Source: Thiomicrospira aerophila AL3
Lineage (GTDB): Bacteria; Pseudomonadota; Gammaproteobacteria; Thiomicrospirales; Thiomicrospiraceae
Reading direction: 5' to 3'
Length of the DNA stretch: 64,000 nt
Assembly (NCBI RefSeq): GCF_000227665.2
Contig: NZ_CP007030.1
Span: 806,001-870,000 of the forward strand
The notes under the pieces are model-generated. The model saw only the letters and a list, made by a program, of their open reading frames with translations. It was not told where the DNA came from and did not search any database. A program made the translations under genes and the position numbers. Below, one piece after another: positions 1-9,141 of this stretch; within the stretch, counting starts at the first letter, position 1; every line of letters starts with the position of its first letter.

Positions 1-2
1 GT

Positions 3-974
3 ATGTGGTCCGTTGCGGTGACGACCTTTGTGCAGATGATTGTGATTGTACTAGGCCTGCTATTTATCGCTTGGTACTTGTCTGGAATGACTGGTGGGGT
101 GATGCCGGTCATTGAGCATGCTGCCCAGGCTGAACGTTTTGTGTTTATGCCTGATTTAAATACCATTGCAATGCTGGCATTTATGTCAGCGTTGCTGACA
201 ATGGGCTTGGGCTCAATTGCTCAACAAGACGTGTTTCAACGTGCAAACACGGCAAAGAATGAATCGATTGCGGCCTGGGGTACCATTAGTGGCGGGTTGA
301 TTTATTTGGTGTTTGCTGCTGTGCCTATTTTCTTGGGCTATTCGGCGTTCTTAATTAATCCAGACTTGGTTAATCACTTCATGGCAATAGATGCCCAGTT
401 AGTCTTGCCTTATTTGGTGAAAGAGCATTTACCTTTGTATGCCCAGGTTATTTTTTATGGTGCCTTATTATCAGTGATTATGTCTACCGCCTCGGCAACC
501 ATGTTGGCGCCTTCGGTGATTATTTCTGAGAACATCTTAAAAGACTTCATCAAAGGCTTAAGCGATCGTTATTTATTATTGCTAACCCGTGGTGTGGTGA
601 TTGCGTTTGCATTGCTAGTCGCCATTTATACGCTTTGGTCGTTGGAACAAGAAACGTCTATTCATAAGATGGTTGAAAATGCTTACAAAGTCACCCTGGT
701 GGTGGCATTTGTCCCTTTAGTAGCGGGACTGTATTGGAAGAAAGCCAGTAATGGCGGTGCGCTGTTAGGGATTGCTTTGGGCGTGGTCACTTGGTTAAGT
801 TTAGAATATTTGTTTCCAGGTCTAGAAGAGAGCCTGCCGGCACACTTTATTGGTTTCTTTATGGCCATCGCGGGTATGATTTTGGGGTCCTATTTGTGGC
901 CGAAAAAACCAGCACCCGAAGCGGTTCAACCCGACGATAATGTGACACCGATATCCCCAGCTCAGCCTGGATGA
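3..974 (+). CDS. Sodium:solute symporter family protein (5' end outside window)
   Basis: Inner-membrane secondary transporter of the SSS family, which couples uptake of a small solute to sodium entry; the substrate cannot be read from the sequence. The visible part is almost all hydrophobic helices, about eight by eye, with the family-like stretches GLGSIAQQDVFQR near residue 70 and SVIMSTASATMLAPS near residue 160. The family usually has 450-550 residues and 10-13 helices, so the first helices lie left of the window; the ATG at base 3 is only the first in-frame Met and not a supported start. A short polar tail follows the last helix. The stop overlaps the next gene by 4 nt (ATGA), which suggests cotranscription. 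Family assignment is firm, substrate unknown. Confidence 0.85.
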   Translation: MWSVAVTTFVQMIVIVLGLLFIAWYLSGMTGGVMPVIEHAAQAERFVFMPDLNTIAMLAFMSALLTMGLGSIAQQDVFQRANTAKNESIAAWGTISGGLIYLVFAAVPIFLGYSAFLINPDLVNHFMAIDAQLVLPYLVKEHLPLYAQVIFYGALLSVIMSTASATMLAPSVIISENILKDFIKGLSDRYLLLLTRGVVIAFALLVAIYTLWSLEQETSIHKMVENAYKVTLVVAFVPLVAGLYWKKASNGGALLGIALGVVTWLSLEYLFPGLEESLPAHFIGFFMAIAGMILGSYLWPKKPAPEAVQPDDNVTPISPAQPG

Positions 975-2500
975 GCGATTATAAAGTTGATGGATTTGCC
1001 GCCACGCTAGAGCAAGTGGCGATTATTGAGGCTGCTATGGCAGGCAAAAGTTTTGCGGTGCCTGCCTTTGCCGGCACCAGTAAAACGGCTACGCTTAATG
1101 CTATAGCGCAACACCAGCCGTTTAAAAAGACCCTTTATCTCGCCTTTAACAAAGCGATAGCGCAAGAAGCGCAAGCCTTATTTCCTAATTGGGTGGAGTG
1201 TCGAACAGCGCATAGTCTAGCTTATCGTTATGTCGTGCAACCCAGTCAGGCTATGTTGCAAAAGTTGCGTGCCGGCGGCGGTTTTATTCCCTTTCAAGAT
1301 ATTGAGGCCTATGCTGAAAAGACAGCTAATTGGCCCACCTTTGGACGTAGTCGTTTTCAAATAAATCTAGCCATTAGTGAAACCCTGAGTGGTTTTTGCA
1401 ATTCTGCGGATAGTGAACCCGATGCCTCTCATGCCCCTGAGTCGCTGCAAGAGTGGTTACGAACGCTCAAGCCACATGAACAAAGCGCATTCTTAACCCC
1501 GCTGATTGCCAGTGTACGTGCGCTTGCTCAGGCCATGTTTGATGAGGCCCATCCTTGTGCAATTACCCATGATGGCTATTTGAAGCTGTTTCAGTTACGT
1601 CGTCCGCAATTAAATTATCAGCTGTTATTTTTAGATGAAGCCCAAGATACCAATCAGGTGCTTAAGGCTTTGCTGACACAGCAACAGGCGCAAAAAATTT
1701 GGGTGGGTGATCAGCATCAGCAAATTTATACCTGGCGTAAAGCCAGCGCTAGTTTATTAGGCGAGCCTAAACAACATTATCCACTGACGCAATCCTTTCG
1801 TTTTGGGCAGCATATTGCCAAGCTAGCCAATTTACTGTTGCAGCAAACGGGTGAGCAGCGTGAATTAAAAGGCTTATCTCAAGACTATCCTGTGAACACG
1901 CATTTTGATCCTTATGCCGCTTATACCGTGCTATGTCGTACCAATGCTAAGGTGTTTGAAGTGGCCGAGTTTTGTATTGAACGTAAAATTACCTTTGAAA
2001 TTAATGGTGGATTGGATCAAGTCGCAAAATTGATTGAATCTGCTTTTGCGCTCTATCAGGGTAAATTACAGCAGGTGAAGGTCAGTGATTTGGCGATTTT
2101 TACCAGTTGGCAAGAGTTTACTCAGGTGGCGGATGAGGCGCAGAAAAATGAATGGAAGAATATTATTAAATTTGTTGAAACGCATCGAGAGCAAACACTA
2201 GCGCGTATTGCACGTTTGCATCAACACTGTGCGTCAGGGTCACGCCAAGCATCACAGGTATTTATTAGTACGGTGCACAAAGCAAAGGGCTTGGGCTTTG
2301 AGCAGGTACTCTTAGCATCAGATTTTGAGGCGCCAGAGGTGGATGCGCCCGATTATCAAGAGCAACTGAATGTGCTTTATGTTGCCATTACGCGCGCTAA
2401 AAAAGTGCTTAAGTTACCCAAAGCACTCAATCAGTTTTTTGCTAAATTGGCTGAACAACAAGCGGTTCAGCCAAAATCTAGGTCTAAAAGGCTGGCTTAA
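971..2500 (+). CDS. UvrD/Rep-like superfamily 1 DNA helicase, short form
   Basis: Probable 3'-5' SF1A DNA helicase of 509 residues. Visible motifs: a Walker A loop AGTSKTA near residue 34 (the usual GxGKT reads GTSKT here), a DEAQD Walker B motif near residue 222, a QIYTWR motif III-like segment, STVHKAKGLGFEQV (motif V region) near residue 433, and VLYVAITRAKK (motif VI) near residue 475. At 509 residues it lacks most of the 1B and 2B insertions of UvrD or Rep (about 700 residues) and resembles the compact FBH1-like branch. The start ATG overlaps the symporter stop. Its last codons overlap those of the convergent ygfZ by 4 bp. DNA repair or recombination is the likely role; the exact pathway is not visible. 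Confidence 0.85.
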   Translation: MSDYKVDGFAATLEQVAIIEAAMAGKSFAVPAFAGTSKTATLNAIAQHQPFKKTLYLAFNKAIAQEAQALFPNWVECRTAHSLAYRYVVQPSQAMLQKLRAGGGFIPFQDIEAYAEKTANWPTFGRSRFQINLAISETLSGFCNSADSEPDASHAPESLQEWLRTLKPHEQSAFLTPLIASVRALAQAMFDEAHPCAITHDGYLKLFQLRRPQLNYQLLFLDEAQDTNQVLKALLTQQQAQKIWVGDQHQQIYTWRKASASLLGEPKQHYPLTQSFRFGQHIAKLANLLLQQTGEQRELKGLSQDYPVNTHFDPYAAYTVLCRTNAKVFEVAEFCIERKITFEINGGLDQVAKLIESAFALYQGKLQQVKVSDLAIFTSWQEFTQVADEAQKNEWKNIIKFVETHREQTLARIARLHQHCASGSRQASQVFISTVHKAKGLGFEQVLLASDFEAPEVDAPDYQEQLNVLYVAITRAKKVLKLPKALNQFFAKLAEQQAVQPKSRSKRLA

Positions 2501-3570
2501 TCTTCAACAGATACCATCGGATAAGGGTGGGGTTCGATAGTGACCAGGCCTGTTGCTTCGCTTTGAAGTTGGCCTATTGCGACTTCAAGTGATTTAACCG
2601 TAGCGACAGCCAGTACCTGTGTGCCGCTAAAAATATCAGCGGTGGCCGAGACGACTTCAAACTTATGTTTTTTCTCATTGTCGTCTATTAGACTCAACTC
2701 TGAACCCGGTTCAAGATCAACCAATTGGGCGAGCTTCAAGCGAAACATGCGTTTGCTGGGTTGGCTGCGATAATGTAAGCGCGCAATAATTTCCTGCCCG
2801 GGATAACAACCTTTTTTGAAATTGATTTGCTCAAGCTTATCTAGATTCAAAAACTGGGCAATAAACTGCCCTGACGTTTGTGCACTGACACTGGGGATGC
2901 CGGCCAAGATTTTTAGCAAGCGCCAATCAAGGTAGTTGGTAGCTTCACCATTGCGTTTAAGTGCATCCCAGGCTTTTTCGGCCGTGGCAACGGGTGCAAA
3001 AATTTCATAACTATGATAGGGTCCGGGTACCTTAATCAAGGTTAGGTCGGGAAAGCCTTCATCTTTTGCTTGGGCCGTATTAAGCAATTTTTTTAATTTC
3101 ACATCCAAACGACGCTGGATTTCTAAATCGGCAAACTGGCCTGCATAGCCGATTTTGATCCAGTTTTGACTGACATCAACTAGCGTCACTTTGGAGCGCA
3201 TAATAAACATCTGTAGACGCTTTTGGATGGTGTCCTTGAGGCTGCCGTCGAAGCTTAGATAATAATTGTCGCCCATTTTAAAAACTAACATGATCGCAAG
3301 AACCTGACCTTTTGGGTCACAGTAGGCGCTATAGCAGGCCTGGTCCTCGCTAACGAGTTTTATGTCATTGGTAAATTGACCATTTAAAAAACTGAGCGCG
3401 TCGTCGCCACTGACTTCAAGCAGCGCATCATGGGCAAGGCTGGTTAATGCTGGACCATGGGTTAGGATAGTCCGCTCTAGTTCAGGAAACTGTAATGCTG
3501 TAATCGCACCCTGTTCGTTTAGTGTGGCTTGTTGAGCGGTTAAAAAGGTCTGCCAGTCATTATTGATCAT
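2497..3570 (-). CDS. ygfZ: YgfZ/GcvT-type folate-binding protein
   Basis: Tetrahydrofolate-binding protein related to the aminomethyltransferase GcvT. In E. coli, YgfZ helps maintain or repair iron-sulfur enzymes such as MiaB, so it acts in the cytosol alongside tRNA thiolation. The diagnostic family signature K-G-C-Y-P-G-Q-E is present near residue 256, with the conserved cysteine, and an L-N-G-Q-F-T-N-D-like stretch lies near residue 60. Length 357 residues; the family is usually about 320-350. It is convergent with the upstream helicase and shares 4 bp of stop region with it. It stands alone on this strand, with its promoter presumably in the gap before cheW. Confidence 0.9.
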   Translation of the reverse strand: MINNDWQTFLTAQQATLNEQGAITALQFPELERTILTHGPALTSLAHDALLEVSGDDALSFLNGQFTNDIKLVSEDQACYSAYCDPKGQVLAIMLVFKMGDNYYLSFDGSLKDTIQKRLQMFIMRSKVTLVDVSQNWIKIGYAGQFADLEIQRRLDVKLKKLLNTAQAKDEGFPDLTLIKVPGPYHSYEIFAPVATAEKAWDALKRNGEATNYLDWRLLKILAGIPSVSAQTSGQFIAQFLNLDKLEQINFKKGCYPGQEIIARLHYRSQPSKRMFRLKLAQLVDLEPGSELSLIDDNEKKHKFEVVSATADIFSGTQVLAVATVKSLEVAIGQLQSEATGLVTIEPHPYPMVSVED

Positions 3571-3702
3571 GTGTCTTCTCTATCTGCTTAAAGTTGGACG
3601 AAATTGGGTTATTATAGTGTTATTCGTTTTAATAGTTATGCTAGCGTTATATGGGTTAATTGATTATTTTCAAGTTTAAATAGCTTACAAGGTAAAAACA
3701 CT

Positions 3703-4182
3703 ATGAGTCGCAACCAACAAGAATTTTTAACCTTTTTCCTGGGGCCTGAACAATACGCCATCAATATTTTGTGTGTACAAGAAATTCGTGGCTGGCATGA
3801 GCCTGATCCTTTGCCTAATGTTCCGGACTATGTGCGTGGGGTCATCGATTTGCGTGGTACGTTGGTTCCGGTGATTGATTTACGAACAAAATTTAAACTT
3901 GATGCGCCATTTACGGTAACCACGGTGGTAATAGTGGTACAAATGGGTCAAGGCGATGATGCAAGAACACTGGGGCTAGTAGTGGATGCCGTGTCCGATG
4001 TAAAAACCTTTGATACTGAAAATCTTCAACCTGCTCCGGATATTTCTGCTGGGGTTGACCAGCAATATATTCTTGGTTTAACCACCATTACCGATGCCCA
4101 GCAAAAACCGACGATGGTCATCTTACTAGACTTAGAAAAGCTCATTGCGGAAAGCCTGCTGAATCAGTTGGCGCATGTTTGA
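3703..4182 (+). CDS. cheW: CheW-like chemotaxis coupling protein
   Basis: Single CheW domain of 159 residues, the usual size. CheW bridges methyl-accepting receptors and the CheA kinase in polar chemoreceptor arrays. Characteristic segments are EQYAINILCVQEIRG near the N terminus, PNVPDYVRGVIDLRG at about residues 38-52, VPVIDLRTKF, and GLVVDAVSDV near residue 93. No CheA, CheR or receptor gene lies next to it; it is an isolated gene between ygfZ and selO. A second CheW-domain protein (CheV) is encoded at 48465. Its 3' end is only 5 bp from the 3' end of convergent selO, with no terminator visible between them. Confidence 0.9.
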   Translation: MSRNQQEFLTFFLGPEQYAINILCVQEIRGWHEPDPLPNVPDYVRGVIDLRGTLVPVIDLRTKFKLDAPFTVTTVVIVVQMGQGDDARTLGLVVDAVSDVKTFDTENLQPAPDISAGVDQQYILGLTTITDAQQKPTMVILLDLEKLIAESLLNQLAHV

Positions 4183-4187
4183 TTTGC

Positions 4188-5609
4188 TCAAGAAGAGCAG
4201 CTGAGCCGTAAACCTTTTTGGCTGAGACTTGGGCGAGCACAATAGGCTTGCCATTCTTCTGCTACCTCAAAGGGGTTCTGCAAGGCTTGGCGTAATGAAT
4301 CTACCCATTGGCAGTCGCCTGATTCTGCTTTGTCGATTGCTTCTTGTGCGATGTAATTGCGTAAAATAAGCTGAGGATTGTTGTTTAAAATTAACATTTT
4401 GCGGTCATTTTCTGATGACGTTTCAAAGTCTAGTCTTGCTTGATAGTCCCGCCACCAGGCCTGGTAATCGCTGAGTTGACTAGCTTGTTGGGCCTCAAAA
4501 TTTTGTGCCAATTCACGCCAAGTGCAGCTCCAATCCAGCCGGTGCTTATCCATTAAAATAATCAGTTTTGCGACTAACTCTTTGTCATTTGGATGAGTCT
4601 GAGCCAAGCCAAGTTTTTGGCGCATTAAATGGATATAGTGGTTGTTATATTCGGTGACATAATCATTCATAATGGCGCTACGCGTAGCCTCACTTGGAAT
4701 CAGGTTGGCAAAGCTGGCAGCTAACACTTGGCAATTCCATAAACCTATTTGTGGTTGTTCGTTGTAGGCATATCGGCCCGCATGGTCAGAGTGATTACAA
4801 ATGTAACCTATCTGACAATCATCCAAAAATCCGTAGGGGCCATAATCGAAGGTTTCGCCTAAGATTGAAAAGTTGTCGGTATTCATGACACCGTGATTAA
4901 AGCCAACGCTTTGCCATTTAGCAATAAGCTGGGCCGTGCTGACTACAATTTGGCGTAGCAATGCTGCATAGGGGTTGGGTGAATCAGCTAAATGAACAAA
5001 ATGTTGGGCAATAACGTAATCAGCCAGTTGTTTACTGGCATCGGCACCAACTTCAGCAGCCCATTCAAAATGACCAAAGCGAATATGACTTGGGGTTAAC
5101 CGCAGCAGTGCAGCACGGGGTTCCGGTCCTTCACGCCACACGGTTTCCTGATTGCTCACCACGCTTAACGCGCGACTGGTTGGAATGCCAAGTCCGGCCA
5201 TAGCCTCACTCGCCAAATATTCTCGAATACATGAGCGGAGTACTGCACGACCGTCACCGCCACGTGAAAAAGGGGTGCGGCCAGCCCCTTTTAAATGCCA
5301 ATCATAGGAAATGCCAAGGTAGTGTGATCCTTGTCCTAATAATAGGCCGCGACCATCACCTAAATCGGGGTTGTAGTATCCAAACTGATGCCCCGTGTAT
5401 TTTTGCGCGATAGGCGCAAGCGAATCGTCAAGGAGTCCACTGGCTAGATTAAGTAGGGTTTTGTCGTCGAAAGCGATGGCGTGTTGTGCAATCAGCGCGT
5501 CATTGCGGGCTATCCAGTGGGCGTTAACGAGCGGTTCAGGCTGACAGTGTCGAAAGAATGTTGAGCCTAGTTGGCAAAAGGGTTGTTGAAAGGGCGTAAA
5601 AGCTGACAT
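4188..5609 (-). CDS. selO: Protein adenylyltransferase SelO (YdiU family)
   Basis: Pseudokinase-fold enzyme that transfers AMP from ATP to Ser, Thr or Tyr of target proteins; E. coli SelO is linked to redox homeostasis. Visible family segments are GDGRG and LLLGQG near residue 85, LKGAGRTPFSRGGDGRAVLR near residue 106, and HGVMNTDNFSILGETFDYGP near residue 239. The C terminus ends SCSS: the cysteine sits where eukaryotic SelO carries selenocysteine. Length 473 residues, near the family norm of 480-490. It is the last gene of a leftward group msrAB-LysE-selO, 24 nt after the exporter gene. Pairing with methionine sulfoxide reductase fits an oxidative-stress role, which is an inference. Confidence 0.92.
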   Translation of the reverse strand: MSAFTPFQQPFCQLGSTFFRHCQPEPLVNAHWIARNDALIAQHAIAFDDKTLLNLASGLLDDSLAPIAQKYTGHQFGYYNPDLGDGRGLLLGQGSHYLGISYDWHLKGAGRTPFSRGGDGRAVLRSCIREYLASEAMAGLGIPTSRALSVVSNQETVWREGPEPRAALLRLTPSHIRFGHFEWAAEVGADASKQLADYVIAQHFVHLADSPNPYAALLRQIVVSTAQLIAKWQSVGFNHGVMNTDNFSILGETFDYGPYGFLDDCQIGYICNHSDHAGRYAYNEQPQIGLWNCQVLAASFANLIPSEATRSAIMNDYVTEYNNHYIHLMRQKLGLAQTHPNDKELVAKLIILMDKHRLDWSCTWRELAQNFEAQQASQLSDYQAWWRDYQARLDFETSSENDRKMLILNNNPQLILRNYIAQEAIDKAESGDCQWVDSLRQALQNPFEVAEEWQAYCARPSLSQKGLRLSCSS

Positions 5610-5633
5610 GCTATTTCCGAGTAAAATAGTGGG

Positions 5634-6251
5634 TTATTGCGTTATTGTAGAGTGAATAAGCCCAATTGCAAGCACAAATAACACGCTGGCACTGATACGA
5701 TTTAGCCAACGCTGGCGTTCTGGATGCGCCTCAAATAGCCATATTTTTAGTTTGGCAGCCAGTAGGGCGTAAGCACCCAAGACCAGGGTTAAGATGCCAC
5801 TAATTAAGGCCAGTAACATTATTTGATCATCAAGCGTTAGGGCATCGATATCAATAAAAGCCGGTAGAAAAGCTAAATAAAACAGCACTGGATTGGTCAA
5901 GCTCACCGCAATGCCAGCCATAAAATGGCTGGCTGAAGCCTGTCCCTCATCCAGTTGCAAAATGATCGGTCGTCGCCAACTTTGAATACCTAAGACGATC
6001 AACACCAAGCTTGCGAGCAGCATTAACAGGGTCAGCAGGCCTGGTTGGTTGGCAAGAGTGAGTAGGTTCAAGCCAGCCAGGGTCGCTATTAACACAATTA
6101 AGTCCATGACAACAATGCCCGTAACAACGAGTAGTCCGGCGATTAAACCAAACTGTAGGGTGCGGGTTACGGTCATGATCACCCCTGGCCCAGGTGCGGC
6201 CGCCACCAGGGTTAGGGCGATGGATAGGCTAATAAATAAACTAAGCGTCAT
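5634..6251 (-). CDS. LysE/RhtB family amino-acid exporter
   Basis: Small inner-membrane exporter of the LysE/RhtB family, which expels amino acids or their analogues; the substrate is not predictable. The start is placed at the ATG whose complement is 6249-6251, giving 205 residues, the standard family length. An upstream in-frame ATG would add 33 residues antisense to nothing useful and would run deep into msrAB. The N-terminal segment AAAPGPG at about residues 17-23 is the family hallmark. About six hydrophobic helices are evident. The start overlaps the 3' end of msrAB by 11 nt, which suggests translational coupling; selO follows 24 nt downstream. Confidence 0.85.
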   Translation of the reverse strand: MTLSLFISLSIALTLVAAAPGPGVIMTVTRTLQFGLIAGLLVVTGIVVMDLIVLIATLAGLNLLTLANQPGLLTLLMLLASLVLIVLGIQSWRRPIILQLDEGQASASHFMAGIAVSLTNPVLFYLAFLPAFIDIDALTLDDQIMLLALISGILTLVLGAYALLAAKLKIWLFEAHPERQRWLNRISASVLFVLAIGLIHSTITQ

Positions 6252-7410
6252 GTTTAAATAAGAGTACCTGGCCGTTAATGCAGTAGCGTAAATGGGTCGG
6301 GGCAGGGCCATCTTCAAATACATGACCCAGATGAATGCCTGTACTGGCACTGCGTACTTCCGTTCTAATCATGCCATGAGAGCGATCTTTGACGAGGCTC
6401 ACCGCATTGGGCATTACGTCATAAAAACTGGGCCAGCCAGTGCCGCTATCAAATTTTTTATCACTATGGAACAAGGCTACGCCTGACAAGGGGTCAAGGA
6501 ACCAGCCGCGCCGTTTTTCCGTTAAATAGGGACCACAAAAAGGGCGTTCAGTGCCTTGTGAAAAGGCGATATATTGTTGTTCCTCGGTTAATAAATACTG
6601 ACCTAACCAGCGCCAAAACGCCTCGTAAGGCGCATCATATGGGCCGGTAAATTCACCAACAGGGCGGCCATGGTGTTCAAACTGCAAAGTCAGTGGCGTG
6701 TCGGTTGCTGTGTTGCTTGCCGTATTGACGCGGCGTATCTCAAACGGCAAAGGATAGGTTTCAAGTATGGCGTGTAAAAATGCCTCGGTATTGTGATTAT
6801 TACTGGCGCCATAGATAACTAAACCGCTATTTGGATAAGGATTGAATCTTGTTGCAGACGGATAGGCTACGCCAGTGCCCCCTAGGCCGCAATAACCATT
6901 GGGGTTCTTTTGTAAATAGCGTTGATGGTAAGTCTCGGCGGGGGTGTAGTGCGTTAATCGGGTAATTTCAGTGGTGATCTTAGGCAGGCCTGCTGCTGTT
7001 AAAGCCTGTTGATAGGTTGCCTTACTGGCCTCAGCAATCGGCAAGTCTTGGTCACTAGCGGTAAAAATGGCACTGCGGTAATTACTGCCTATATCGTTAC
7101 CTTGACGATCTCCTTGGGTGGGGTTGTGGCTTTCCCAAAATCGCGCTAATACTTGTTCAAGGGTGGTTTTTGCAGGGTCAAACCATACTTTAACCACTTC
7201 AGCATGGTTTTTTAAATCACTTAATCCTAAGCGCAACTGGCGTTCATGAGCCAGAATCGCCTCATAGCTGGCGGTAATCTCACCATTTGCGTAGCCAGAT
7301 TCCACGTCAAGGACGCCCTCAAGCGACAACATTCTTTTTTCAGCCCCCCAAAAGCATCCCATGCCCAATACAACAAAGGGATAGCCATTATCCAGTGAAT
7401 TATTGCTCAT
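6241..7410 (-). CDS. msrAB: Bifunctional peptide methionine sulfoxide reductase MsrA/MsrB
   Basis: Fusion enzyme that reduces both S- and R-methionine sulfoxide in proteins. The MsrA domain comes first, with the catalytic GCFWGAE motif (Cys19) and a GYCGLGG segment near residue 160. The MsrB domain occupies the last 110 or so residues with SGTGWPSF, HLGHVF and the catalytic RYCIN (Cys377); an extra Cys in ERPFCG near residue 290 could be the resolving Cys. The zinc-binding CxxC pairs of many MsrB proteins are absent. No signal peptide is seen, so it is cytosolic. Between the domains lie about 80 residues (185-265) that I do not recognise, making the 389-residue protein longer than the Haemophilus fusion. 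First gene of a leftward three-gene group. Confidence 0.93.
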   Translation of the reverse strand: MSNNSLDNGYPFVVLGMGCFWGAEKRMLSLEGVLDVESGYANGEITASYEAILAHERQLRLGLSDLKNHAEVVKVWFDPAKTTLEQVLARFWESHNPTQGDRQGNDIGSNYRSAIFTASDQDLPIAEASKATYQQALTAAGLPKITTEITRLTHYTPAETYHQRYLQKNPNGYCGLGGTGVAYPSATRFNPYPNSGLVIYGASNNHNTEAFLHAILETYPLPFEIRRVNTASNTATDTPLTLQFEHHGRPVGEFTGPYDAPYEAFWRWLGQYLLTEEQQYIAFSQGTERPFCGPYLTEKRRGWFLDPLSGVALFHSDKKFDSGTGWPSFYDVMPNAVSLVKDRSHGMIRTEVRSASTGIHLGHVFEDGPAPTHLRYCINGQVLLFKHDA

Positions 7411-7530
7411 TGTGTTTATTCCGTTTAGTTTTGGTTTAAATCTTTGATTTCATAGTGTCTATATATTAGCGCGTTTGTAATGACAGGGCGTGGTGAAGAT
7501 TTTGTAATACTTATCTTGGAATTGTTGTTG

Positions 7531-7548
7531 TTGGCATTGAGTTTGCTT
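7531..7548 (+). promoter_or_regulatory. Sigma-54 promoter for flgBCDE
   Basis: TTGGCATTGAGTTTGCTT carries the invariant GG and GC elements separated by exactly 10 bp and matches the RpoN consensus TTGGCACG-N4-TTGCW closely. It lies 33 bp upstream of the flgB start. RpoN control of mid-level flagellar genes through a FleQ-type activator is known in Pseudomonas and Vibrio. The activator site is not identified here. Confidence 0.85.
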
Positions 7549-7580
7549 AAACACTCACATAAGTATTCAGGTGACTAACT

Positions 7581-7973
7581 ATGTTTGACAATGTATTTGG
7601 AATTAACGAGCAAGCATTAAGGTTGCGTCAGCAGCGCACCGAACTATTAGCCAGTAATTTGGCCAATGCCGAAACTCCACATTATAAAGCGCGTGATATA
7701 GATTTTCGCGCGGCGATGGCCGGTGCGACAGCGCAACAATCAAGTATAGGGATGGCTAGAACGCATCATGGTCATTTAGCCGGGTTTGATCAAGCTGGTG
7801 GCGCTGGCTTAGTTCAGTATCGCATTCCAACTCAGCCATCACTTGATGGTAATACCGTGGAGGCGCATATTGAGCAAACGCTATTTACCGATAATGCGCT
7901 TAAATATCAAACCACACTTGAATTCATCGATAGTCGTATTCAGCGCATCAAAGGTGCGCTCAGGGGAGAATAG
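7581..7973 (+). CDS. flgB: Flagellar basal-body rod protein FlgB
   Basis: Proximal rod subunit of the flagellar basal body, exported by the flagellar type III system and assembled in the periplasm. The N-terminal rod signature appears as LLASNLANAETPHYKARDIDF at about residues 23-43. Length 130 residues, typical of FlgB. The C terminus shows the conserved heptad-like helix (TTLEFIDSRIQRIKGAL). First gene of the flgBCDE cluster, 33 bp behind a sigma-54 promoter and 4 nt before flgC. Confidence 0.95.
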   Translation: MFDNVFGINEQALRLRQQRTELLASNLANAETPHYKARDIDFRAAMAGATAQQSSIGMARTHHGHLAGFDQAGGAGLVQYRIPTQPSLDGNTVEAHIEQTLFTDNALKYQTTLEFIDSRIQRIKGALRGE

Positions 7974-7977
7974 TTAG

Positions 7978-8388
7978 ATGTCATTATTTAATACCATGGC
8001 TATTTCGGGTTCTGCGATGCATGCCCAAACAGTGCGCCTCAATACTATTGCTTCGAATATGGCGAACGTAGACAGTATTAGTAGCAATCAAAATGAAACC
8101 TATCGTTCTAAGCAGCCGGTGTTTGAAACGGTATTGCAAGGTCAGAAGGGCTTGCCAAGTGGTGGTGTCAGGGTGCGAGAAATTGTCGAAAACCCACAAC
8201 CTTTAGTCATGGAATATCAGCCCAATCACCCGATGGCCAATGAAGAAGGTTATATTTTTAGACCCAATGTGAATGTGATTGAAGAAATGGCCAATATGAT
8301 GGCAGCGTCACGTAATTATGAAACTAATGTTGAGGTGCTTAATACGGTTAAGCAGCTAATGTTGCGCACCATTCAGTTGGGTAAATGA
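7978..8388 (+). CDS. flgC: Flagellar basal-body rod protein FlgC
   Basis: Proximal rod subunit of 136 residues. The N terminus carries the axial-protein motif SGSAMHAQTVRLNTIASNMAN, and the C terminus the conserved helix NMMAASRNYETNVEVLNTVKQ that packs in the rod core. A GVRVREIVE segment near residue 60 is typical of FlgC. It begins 4 nt after flgB and ends 10 nt before flgD. Confidence 0.95.
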   Translation: MSLFNTMAISGSAMHAQTVRLNTIASNMANVDSISSNQNETYRSKQPVFETVLQGQKGLPSGGVRVREIVENPQPLVMEYQPNHPMANEEGYIFRPNVNVIEEMANMMAASRNYETNVEVLNTVKQLMLRTIQLGK

Positions 8389-8398
8389 GGACTGATTT

Positions 8399-9079
8399 AT
8401 GAACGTTTTTCCAACCAATAATTCATTTTCTGAAACGCTTAGTACACCAAGTAACTCAGCTGCTTTTGCACCTAGTCAAGCGATGGGGCAGAGCGAGTTT
8501 TTAATGTTGCTGACTACGCAGCTTATGAATCAAGATCCTACCAAGCCGATGGATCCAACTAGCTTTGTGTCAGATTTAACCCAGATGAGCCAGCTAGAGG
8601 CCACCACTGAACTTAATCGTTCGGTGATGGCCATGACGGCCGGTTTCCAAAACCTGCAGTTAATGCAGGCTAGTAGTTTGATCGGCAAAAATGTTCAGGC
8701 CCAAGGGGAGATAATGTCACATACGGAAGGTCGCACAAGCGCATTACGTTTGAGTGCCGATGAAAGTTTAACGGATGTAAAGGTTATTATTTCTGATAGC
8801 CGTGGTGTAGTCCGCCAACTAGATTATCCAGGTTTGTTAAGTCGTGGTGAATCGGCCTTCAATTGGGATGGTTTAAATAGTGACGGTGGTTTTGCGCCAA
8901 CGAATAATTATCGTGTGGTGGCCTTTGGTTATGACGGTGAAGGCAATATTAAACCGGTCAAAACTATTGTAGGTACCCAAGTTCAGTCGGTGAGTGTTCA
9001 GCCAGATGGTGACATGTTGTTAACCCTGTCGACTGGTGAGCGAGTTTCTATGAAAGCAGTGCGTGAAATTGGCGCATAA
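8399..9079 (+). CDS. flgD: Flagellar hook assembly scaffold FlgD
   Basis: Hook-capping protein that guides polymerisation of FlgE and is then lost. The N-terminal signature SEFLMLLTTQLMNQDPTKPMD (about residues 32-52) is the FlgD hallmark. The C-terminal half has the FlgD Ig-like and Tudor-like features, including SRGESAFNWDGLNSDGG around residue 150. Length 226 residues is normal. A 62-nt A/T-rich gap separates it from flgE, the longest spacing in this cluster. Confidence 0.95.
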   Translation: MNVFPTNNSFSETLSTPSNSAAFAPSQAMGQSEFLMLLTTQLMNQDPTKPMDPTSFVSDLTQMSQLEATTELNRSVMAMTAGFQNLQLMQASSLIGKNVQAQGEIMSHTEGRTSALRLSADESLTDVKVIISDSRGVVRQLDYPGLLSRGESAFNWDGLNSDGGFAPTNNYRVVAFGYDGEGNIKPVKTIVGTQVQSVSVQPDGDMLLTLSTGERVSMKAVREIGA

Positions 9080-9141
9080 CCTGCTTGATGTTTTAAAAAA
9101 TTAATAAATTTTGAATAAATGCTTAAAGCGAGAGGGATAGT

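Noticed and set aside
6252-6350. Longer N terminus for the LysE-type exporter
   Set aside because: The extra 33 residues lie inside msrAB, are not hydrophobic like the family start and exceed its usual 205 residues.
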